Below, piece by piece: positions 58,189 to 64,000 of a DNA stretch of 64,000 bases. How positions within the stretch are numbered: position 1 is the first letter of the stretch; the number at the start of each line of letters is the position of its first letter. The position numbers and the translations under genes were made by a program. Below the pieces are notes generated by a model that worked only from the letters and a program-made list of their open reading frames with translations, did no database searches and was not told where the DNA came from. Source of the stretch: Allosaccharopolyspora coralli (GTDB lineage: Bacteria > Actinomycetota > Actinomycetes > Mycobacteriales > Pseudonocardiaceae); the NCBI RefSeq assembly GCF_009664835.1, contig NZ_CP045929.1, positions 1,984,001-2,048,000 on the forward strand, given 5' to 3'.

Positions 58189-58905
58189 ATGCCCGAGCCG
58201 TCACGGCACGACGAGTCCGGCACGGTCGAGACGCGTGCGGAGATCTTCGCGCGGCTCGCCGACGTCCCGCTGGACGAGGTCGACAAGGTCATCGGGCGCA
58301 CCGAGGACGCCTATGCCGACCTCAACGGCGTGCGCGGGCACGACTACTGGGGCGATCTCGTGCTGCGGCAGGGCGCGGCTGTCCGTGCGCTGCGGGAGGC
58401 TCGCGAGGCACTGGCGGCGCTGCAGGCCGAGGCGGTCGGCGCCCGCAACGCCGAGCTGGGCGTCCTCGTCGCCACGGGCGTGCTCGACGGGCAGCGGCGC
58501 TACGCCCACGACGACACCTCGAAAGCCGAGCTGGTCGACTGGTTGTTGTCCGCGGAGGGCGGCCGGGCGAGCGTCCTCCACGTGTGGGACCGGCCGCACG
58601 TGGACGACGAGTCGGCGGGTCCGTACCTACAGATCCGCGCGGTCGTGGACGCCGAGACCCGGTGCGGCGCGCTCGTGTTCACCGAGGAGGGCGACGACGG
58701 CGAGCTCACCTCGTGGCACACGCACGCCCCGCTGCCGCTGCCGAGCAGCCCCGAGCTGCGTTTCGACGCGGGCAGTGCCTTGATCTTCCCCGGGAACGCG
58801 GTCGTGTCCTGGGAAGCCGTGCGGAGCGGTCTGGCGGAGTTCGCCCGCACCGGTGCCTGCCCCGAGAGCGTGTCGTGGCAGGCGGCCCGCTGGAGTCAGC
58901 CGTAG
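58189..58905 (+). CDS. Imm1-like protein
   Basis: 238 residues, ATG with AGGAGG 12 nt upstream. The last 60 residues (LIFPGNAVVSWEAVRSGLAEFARTGACPESVSWQ) resemble the end of Imm1 immunity proteins of polymorphic toxin systems, which close with a helix and a CVxWQ-type strand. The N-terminal 110 residues are helical and may form a coiled coil. No toxin gene is adjacent. The 3' end overlaps the convergent aminopeptidase gene by 10 nt. Confidence 0.45.
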   Translation: MPEPSRHDESGTVETRAEIFARLADVPLDEVDKVIGRTEDAYADLNGVRGHDYWGDLVLRQGAAVRALREAREALAALQAEAVGARNAELGVLVATGVLDGQRRYAHDDTSKAELVDWLLSAEGGRASVLHVWDRPHVDDESAGPYLQIRAVVDAETRCGALVFTEEGDDGELTSWHTHAPLPLPSSPELRFDAGSALIFPGNAVVSWEAVRSGLAEFARTGACPESVSWQAARWSQP

Positions 58906-59723
58906 ACGTCCTGCATGGCCCGCCCGGCGATCGTCGTCACGATCTTGAACGCCTTCATGGCCTCGGTCATGTCGGGTGCGTCGTAGCCGACGCGACGGAG
59001 GTCGAGCTGCTCCACGGTGGGGATCACCGCGGCGGCGGCGGCGAGGTGCGCGGCGGCGAACTCGACCTCGACGCGGTGTGCTCCGGCGGTGCCTTCGGTG
59101 CGTCCGCACAGCGCGGTCGCGAGCGCTGATTCGTCCCGGATCGCCGTGGCGGTGCGCTGCGGTGGCAGGCACACGGCGGCGTAGCGGCTCACGCATTCCT
59201 TGACCGCGACCGTGTGTGCCGACGGCGCGTACTCGCGGGCGTCCGCGCACGTACGGTCGTCGCCGGTGACCAGCACCACCGGGACACCGTGCTCGGCGGC
59301 CAGTGCGGCGTTGAGCCGTCCTTCGCTCGCCCGGACGCCGTCGAGCCAGACGCCCGTCATGGAGGTCTCCATGTACGTGTGCGACAGCACGCCTTCGGTG
59401 CCCGCGCCGGTGTGGTAGCCGAGGAACACCACACCGTCCACACCGGAGTCGACGCCCTGCATCATCGACAGCGGCTTGTGCCTGCCGGTGAGCATCCGCG
59501 CCCGCGGGTCGAGGTCCTCCAGCACGAGGTTGCGCTGCGAGGAGTGGGCCTCGTTGACGAGCACGTCGGTGGCACCGGATTCGTGGAGACCGTCGATGCA
59601 GGCGTTGACGTCGCCGGTGAACAGCTTCCGGAACCGTTGAAAGGGTTCGGTACCGGGAACGACGTCGTCGGTGTGGGTGACGCCGGTGGCGCCTTCCATG
59701 TCCGCTGAGATCAGAATCCGCAC
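58896..59723 (-). CDS. D-aminopeptidase, family M55 (DppA-like)
   Basis: 275 residues from GTG at 59723. The start RILISADMEGATG gives the zinc ligands Asp8 and Glu10; NEAHSSQRN, FLGYHTGAG and SHTYMETSM supply the His/Glu positions of DppA. Bacillus subtilis DppA is a decameric zinc D-aminopeptidase in the dpp dipeptide transport operon. Here it is divergent from a dipeptide-type transporter, so the two probably act together on D-amino acid peptides, for example from cell walls. Confidence 0.88.
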   Translation of the reverse strand: MRILISADMEGATGVTHTDDVVPGTEPFQRFRKLFTGDVNACIDGLHESGATDVLVNEAHSSQRNLVLEDLDPRARMLTGRHKPLSMMQGVDSGVDGVVFLGYHTGAGTEGVLSHTYMETSMTGVWLDGVRASEGRLNAALAAEHGVPVVLVTGDDRTCADAREYAPSAHTVAVKECVSRYAAVCLPPQRTATAIRDESALATALCGRTEGTAGAHRVEVEFAAAHLAAAAAVIPTVEQLDLRRVGYDAPDMTEAMKAFKIVTTIAGRAMQDVYG

Positions 59724-59893
59724 GCTCGACAGGCTACGGTCCGTGTCCTGCCCCGCACAGGTGATCGACATCGGCGCGGTATCACGGTTCAATAGCGACT
59801 CGCTCGCATGCGGGCGGAGACCGCCGTGAAGTGTTGACTGAGTGGGTGTCCTGGTGGTTGATTTTTCGCACCTGCGATGAAGGGGTGGTTCGC

Positions 59894-61732
59894 GTGGGTG
59901 GACGGTCGCTTCGACGGCGGAGCGCGGTGGTGGGTGCGGTGCTCGTGGCACTGCTGGTGCCCGGACTCGCGTTCGCGGCGAGCCCTGTCTCGCAGCAGCA
60001 GAACGGGGACGCACCGCCGCCCGTGGAGGGCGCGACGATGCGAGTCGGATTGCAGCAGCAGATCGACTCGCTGAACCCGTTTCTCGGCTACACGCTCGCC
60101 TCCACCGACATTTTCCGCTCGATCTACCCGACGTTGACGACCTACGCGGCCGACGACTTCTCCGTCGAGCCCGAGCTCGCCGAGAGTTGGGAGTCGTCAC
60201 CGGACCGTCTGACGTGGACCTTCCGGATCCGCGACGGCGCCACGTGGTCCGACGGCGAGCCGATCACCGCCCAGGACGCGGCGTTCACCTACAACCTCAT
60301 GATGACCGACTCCGCGGCGTCCTCCGCGAACGGCACGTTCGTGGAGAACTTCGAGTCGGTCGAGGCTCCCGACGATGGCACGCTGGTGATCCGCACCAAG
60401 ACGCCGCAGTCGACGATGCTGGCCATCGACGCGCCGATCGTGCCGGAGCACGTGTGGTCCGGCGTCGACGACATCGCGAACTTCACCAACGACGAGATGC
60501 CCGTCGTCAGCGGCGGACCGTTCACGCTCACCGAGTACGAGCCCGAGCAGTACGTGACGCTGGAAGCCAACGAGCAGTACTGGCGCGGGCCCCCGAAGAT
60601 CGACGAGCTGCAGTTCGTCCAGTTCAAGAACAGCGACGCGGCGGTGCAGGCGCTGCGCAAGGGCGAGATCGACGTGGTGCAGAAGCTCACGCCCGCACAG
60701 TTCGACGCTCTCGCCGACGAGGAGAACATCGAGCAGGTCCGCGGTCAGGGGCGCCGGTTCTACGAGATCATCCTCAACCCGGGCGCCACCAACAGCGAGA
60801 ACCAGCCGATCGGCAGCGGGCATCCGGCGTTGACGGACGTGCGGGTGCGCCAGGCGATCGACCACGCGATCGACCGCGAGGCGATCGTCGAGCGCGTGCT
60901 CGGCGGCTACGGGGAGCAGGGTGGCGGCTATCTGCCGCCGATCTTCGCCGACTACCACTGGTCGCCGCCGCCGGAGCAGCGACGCGGCTTCGACATCGGG
61001 GAGGCCAACCGCATCCTCGACGAAGCCGGGTACCAGCGTGGTGAGGGCGGAATCCGGCGGACCCCGCAGGGCGAGCCGTTGAACTTCGACTTCGTCCTGC
61101 ACGGCGACGAGTCCAGCGACACTCAGGTGGGGGAGTTCGTCAAGCAGTGGCTGCGCGACATCGGCATCGCCGTGGAGCTGCAGCCGGTCTCCGACAGTCA
61201 GCTGGGGGACCGCACCACCGCGGGCGACTTCGACATGGTGATCAGCGGCTGGTCGGCCAACCCGGACCCGGACTACGTGCTCAAGCTGCAGACCTGCGGT
61301 GCGCGACCCAGCCCGGACGGCGGCGGCCTTCCGGACACGTTCCTGTGCGACCGGCAGTACGACGAGCTCTACGACCGGCAACTGGCCGAGTTCGACCCTG
61401 CGGCACGGCAGGATCTCGTCAAGCAGGCCCAGCAACGGTTCTACGAGCAGGCGACCGGACTGGTGCTGTACTACCAGAACTCGCTGGAGGCCTACCGTTC
61501 CGACCGGTTCAGCGGATTCACGACACAGCCTGCGGACAACGGTGTGGTGACCGCGCAGCAGGGATTCTGGGGCTACTACGGCGCCGTTCCCACCGAGGCG
61601 GCGGCCACCACCGGATCCGGGCAGGGGTACGGCACCGTGGCGATGGCGCTCGGTGGCGCGGTCGTGGTCCTCGGCGCCGTCGGAGGTGTCGTGCTGCTAC
61701 GGCGCAGGGCGACCGCGGACACCCGGGAGTGA
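59894..61732 (+). CDS. Peptide ABC transporter substrate-binding protein, membrane-anchored
   Basis: 612 residues from GTG 59894, with GAAGGGG 8 nt upstream. A signal peptide (RSLRRRSAVVGAVLVALLVPGLAFA) is cut by signal peptidase I at AFA/ASP; there is no lipobox Cys. The body is a family 5 solute-binding protein: NPFLGYTLASTDIF, WTFRIRDGATWSDGEPITAQD, VRQAIDHAIDREAIV. The C-terminus has a membrane helix (about 582-603) followed by RRRATADTRE, so it is tail-anchored in place of a lipid anchor. Confidence 0.92.
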   Translation: MGGRSLRRRSAVVGAVLVALLVPGLAFAASPVSQQQNGDAPPPVEGATMRVGLQQQIDSLNPFLGYTLASTDIFRSIYPTLTTYAADDFSVEPELAESWESSPDRLTWTFRIRDGATWSDGEPITAQDAAFTYNLMMTDSAASSANGTFVENFESVEAPDDGTLVIRTKTPQSTMLAIDAPIVPEHVWSGVDDIANFTNDEMPVVSGGPFTLTEYEPEQYVTLEANEQYWRGPPKIDELQFVQFKNSDAAVQALRKGEIDVVQKLTPAQFDALADEENIEQVRGQGRRFYEIILNPGATNSENQPIGSGHPALTDVRVRQAIDHAIDREAIVERVLGGYGEQGGGYLPPIFADYHWSPPPEQRRGFDIGEANRILDEAGYQRGEGGIRRTPQGEPLNFDFVLHGDESSDTQVGEFVKQWLRDIGIAVELQPVSDSQLGDRTTAGDFDMVISGWSANPDPDYVLKLQTCGARPSPDGGGLPDTFLCDRQYDELYDRQLAEFDPAARQDLVKQAQQRFYEQATGLVLYYQNSLEAYRSDRFSGFTTQPADNGVVTAQQGFWGYYGAVPTEAAATTGSGQGYGTVAMALGGAVVVLGAVGGVVLLRRRATADTRE

Positions 61733-61736
61733 GCAC

Positions 61737-62786
61737 GTGTCCGAGCTGGTGACTGGGCCCGCCGAGACCCCCGAGGCAGCAGAGTCCGAGGAGCGCGAAC
61801 CGTCCCGATGGGGCCGGTTCCTCGCCGGAAAGCTCGGCGGCGCGGCGGTGAGCCTGGTGCTCGTGGCGATCCTCGGGTTCTTCCTGTTCCGGGTGCTGCC
61901 CGGTGACCCGGCGCGGGCCATGACCCAGGGGGCACCGGTCAGCGGCGAGCAGCTCGCCGAGCTGCGGTCGCGGCTCGGGCTCGACCAGCCACTGTGGAAA
62001 CAGTTCGTCGACTACATGGTGGGGCTCGTCGGCGGCGACCTCGGCACCTCCTACACCTACAGCAGGCCGGTCACCGAGCTGATCGGTGAACGGCTGGGGC
62101 CGACGGTGCTGCTGGTCGGCACCGCCACCGGACTGGCCGTCCTGCTCGGGTTGTGGATGGGCACCCGCGCGGCATGGCGGCACGGTTCGGCCTTCGACAA
62201 GTCGGCCACGTCGGTCGCGTTGACGTTGTGGTCGGTGCCGACGTTCTGGCTCGGCCTGATCCTGCTCATGGTCTTCGGCGTGGGTGCCGGGCCGATCCCC
62301 GGGCTGTTCCCGGTGGGCGGCATGACCTCGTCGAGCCCGCCGGACGGGCTGCTGCCGCAGATCCTCGACGTCGCCCATCACCTGGTGCTGCCGTCGCTGA
62401 CGATGGTCGCGGTGATCTACGCGCAGTACCTCATGGTGATGCGCTCGTCGCTGCTGGAGGAGATGGGCGCCGAGTACCTCACCACGGCCCGCGCGAAGGG
62501 ACTCCGAGAGGACCTGGTCCGGCGCCGACACGCGGTGCCGAACGCGTTGCTGCCGACGGTGACGCTGATCTTCCTGCATCTGGGACTCGTGGCGGCCGGG
62601 GCGATCACCGTCGAGACGGTGTTCTCGTGGCCCGGCTTGGGTCTGCTGCTGTTCGAGGCTCTGCGGGTGCCGGATCTGCCGGTGGTGCAGGGCGTCTTCC
62701 TGGTGATGTCGGCGAGCGTGATCGTGATGAACCTGCTCGCCGACCTGGTGTACCGGTTCCTCGACCCTCGGGTGCGTGAGTCATGA
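61737..62786 (+). CDS. Peptide ABC transporter permease (DppB-like)
   Basis: 349 residues from GTG 61737, 4 nt after the preceding stop. Six membrane helices; FRVLPGDPA near residue 55 and the EAA loop YLTTARAKGLREDLVRRRHAVPNALLP around residue 245 are DppB/OppB hallmarks. The first 30 residues are a hydrophilic acidic extension. Overlaps the next gene by 4 nt. Confidence 0.95.
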   Translation: MSELVTGPAETPEAAESEEREPSRWGRFLAGKLGGAAVSLVLVAILGFFLFRVLPGDPARAMTQGAPVSGEQLAELRSRLGLDQPLWKQFVDYMVGLVGGDLGTSYTYSRPVTELIGERLGPTVLLVGTATGLAVLLGLWMGTRAAWRHGSAFDKSATSVALTLWSVPTFWLGLILLMVFGVGAGPIPGLFPVGGMTSSSPPDGLLPQILDVAHHLVLPSLTMVAVIYAQYLMVMRSSLLEEMGAEYLTTARAKGLREDLVRRRHAVPNALLPTVTLIFLHLGLVAAGAITVETVFSWPGLGLLLFEALRVPDLPVVQGVFLVMSASVIVMNLLADLVYRFLDPRVRES

Positions 62787-63700
62787 CAGAGGTGGCCGGA
62801 CCGAAAGCACTCGCGCGGGCGCGGAGGAGAGCGGCCGCGGGCGAGGCCTGGCGGCTCTATCGCCGGGATCGCGGTGGTCTCGTCGGGCTGGTGCTGTTGG
62901 TCTCGATCGCGGGCCTGGCATTGCTGGCGCCGGTACTGACCGACGCGGGAGGCCTGGACGTCACGCAGGCGGGCGGCGGAGCACTGGAGCCCCCGAGCGG
63001 AGCGTACTGGCTCGGCACGGACGAGTCCGGGCGCTCGGTGTTGTTGCTGACCTGGTGGGGTGCACGGGTCTCACTCGTGGTGGGGCTCGCGGCGACCCTG
63101 TTGTCCGTGGTGATCGGCACGGTCGTCGGTGTACTGGCGGCGCACTTCGGTGGCTGGTTCTCGACGATCCTCATGCGGTGCACCGACTTCTTCCTCGTGT
63201 TGCCGTCGCTGGTACTGGCCATCGCGCTGTCCACGGTGCTGCAACGCGGGCTGTTGACGATCGTGCTGGCGATCGGGGTGACCGCGTGGCCGACGACGGC
63301 GCGGCTGGTGCGGGCGCAGACGCTGACGGTGCAGACCCGCCCCTACATCGAGCGCGCGGAAGCGTTGGGGGCCGGGCACGCGCACGTGATCGGCAAGCAC
63401 GTGATGCCGGCGGTGCTGCCGCTGGTGTTCGCGAACACCACGCTGGCGGTGGCCAGCGCGATCATCGCCGAGTCCACCCTGTCGTTCCTCGGCCTCGGTG
63501 ACCCCGGCCTGGTCTCGTGGGGATCGATGCTCAAGTCCGCGATGGACACGGGAGCGGTGACCAACGGGGCGTGGTGGTACCTGCTGCCGCCCGGCCTGGG
63601 CATCGTCGCCGTGGTGCTGAGCTTCACCCTGTGTGGCAGGGCGTTGGAGGTCGTGTTCAACCCCCGGTTGCGCGGACCCGATTCGAGGAGGGGCGCGTGA
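62783..63700 (+). CDS. Peptide ABC transporter permease (DppC-like)
   Basis: 305 residues. The N-terminal DppC region (WRLYRRDRGGLVGLVLL), then GTDESGRSVLLLTWWGARVSL, and EAA loop YIERAEALGAGHAHVIGKHVMPAVLP. It pairs with the DppB-like subunit to form the pore. The stop overlaps the GTG of the ATPase gene. Confidence 0.95.
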   Translation: MTEVAGPKALARARRRAAAGEAWRLYRRDRGGLVGLVLLVSIAGLALLAPVLTDAGGLDVTQAGGGALEPPSGAYWLGTDESGRSVLLLTWWGARVSLVVGLAATLLSVVIGTVVGVLAAHFGGWFSTILMRCTDFFLVLPSLVLAIALSTVLQRGLLTIVLAIGVTAWPTTARLVRAQTLTVQTRPYIERAEALGAGHAHVIGKHVMPAVLPLVFANTTLAVASAIIAESTLSFLGLGDPGLVSWGSMLKSAMDTGAVTNGAWWYLLPPGLGIVAVVLSFTLCGRALEVVFNPRLRGPDSRRGA

Positions 63701-64000
63701 GTCCGATCCTGGAGTTCCGGGGCGCGTCGGTGGCGTACGGGTTCGGCCCGGACCGCACGGAGGCGGTGCGGGACGTCTCGCTGGCGGTGGAGTCCGGAGA
63801 CACGCTCGGCCTCGCCGGCGAGTCCGGTTGCGGGAAGACGACCCTGGCGATGTCGGTGCTGCGCCTGCTGCCGCGGTCCGCGCAGGTCACCGGCGAGGTG
63901 CTGCTCGACGGCCGGGACGTGAGCACCCTGTCGTTCGGCGAGTTGCGCGCGGCGCGGTGGGCGAGCGCCTCGGTCGTGTTCCAAGGCGCGATGCACGCGT
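63697..64000 (+). CDS. Peptide ABC transporter ATP-binding protein (partial)
   Basis: 101 residues are visible from GTG 63697 (GAGGAGGGG upstream); the frame is open at the window edge. Walker A GESGCGKTTLAMSVLRLLP is near residues 42-60 and the Q-loop FQGAMHA is at the end, as in DppD/OppD. A fused or second ATPase (DppF) would follow outside the window. Confidence 0.93.
   Translation, partial: MSPILEFRGASVAYGFGPDRTEAVRDVSLAVESGDTLGLAGESGCGKTTLAMSVLRLLPRSAQVTGEVLLDGRDVSTLSFGELRAARWASASVVFQGAMHA

Overview
The window is high-GC actinobacterial chromosome, most likely Pseudonocardiaceae (Amycolatopsis, Saccharomonospora or Saccharopolyspora type; inferred from gene content and order, no search run). 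Most of it is a conserved core block: uvrC-rapZ-yvcK-whiA, gapA-pgk-tpiA-secG, the oxidative pentose-phosphate operon tkt-tal-pgi-zwf-opcA-pgl, qor, ctaA, mptB, sufRBDCSUT, then ABC-F / small HTH protein / enoyl-CoA hydratase. Almost the same order is known from Mycobacterium tuberculosis around Rv1420-Rv1475.

Layout. 1-7.6 kb: end of uvrC, rapZ-yvcK-whiA overlapping cluster, gapA, pgk-tpiA, secG, rbpA. 7.7-22.9 kb: a complete [NiFe]-hydrogenase locus of the high-affinity actinobacterial type (group 1h, formerly group 5). It holds structural genes hhyS-hhyL, an iron-sulfur protein (NifU domain plus a Rieske-like fold with only Cys), two sugar-isomerase (SIS) proteins around a HypC-like protein, three uncharacterised accessory proteins, a maturation protease, a 35-residue membrane peptide, and hypCDEAB, with hypF convergent at the end. 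The cluster sits inside the core block. 23-32 kb: rraA-like gene and the pentose-phosphate operon on the minus strand. 32.4-40.5 kb: qor, a small unknown protein, a GbsR/MarR-like regulator, ctaA, a SCO6745-like protein, an ABC-2 exporter and the mannosyltransferase MptB. 40.6-47.2 kb: suf iron-sulfur assembly operon under SufR, which probably supplies clusters to the hydrogenase among others. 47.2-53.6 kb: DUF1697 protein, a degenerate EAL-CBS-GGDEF protein, a lone lycopene cyclase, dGTPase and the release-factor-like acVLRF1. 53.8-58.9 kb: ABC-F ribosome-protection protein with a candidate leader peptide, small HTH protein, enoyl-CoA hydratase, TetR regulator, Imm1-like protein. 58.9-64 kb: D-aminopeptidase of family M55 divergent from a dipeptide/oligopeptide ABC transporter that runs off the window.

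Spaces between genes are rich in palindromes. Two long families (A, 3 copies; B, 3 full copies and one deletion derivative) share a core and flanks. Their stem arms differ in sequence but pair within each copy, and several copies begin at the stop codon of the upstream gene. A third family (C) is an exactly 47-bp palindrome present five times, four in tandem between convergent genes. No transposase, tRNA, rRNA or CRISPR array was found.

The best candidates for undescribed biology are the accessory genes of the hydrogenase cluster, the A/B palindromic elements, and the leader peptide ahead of the ABC-F gene.
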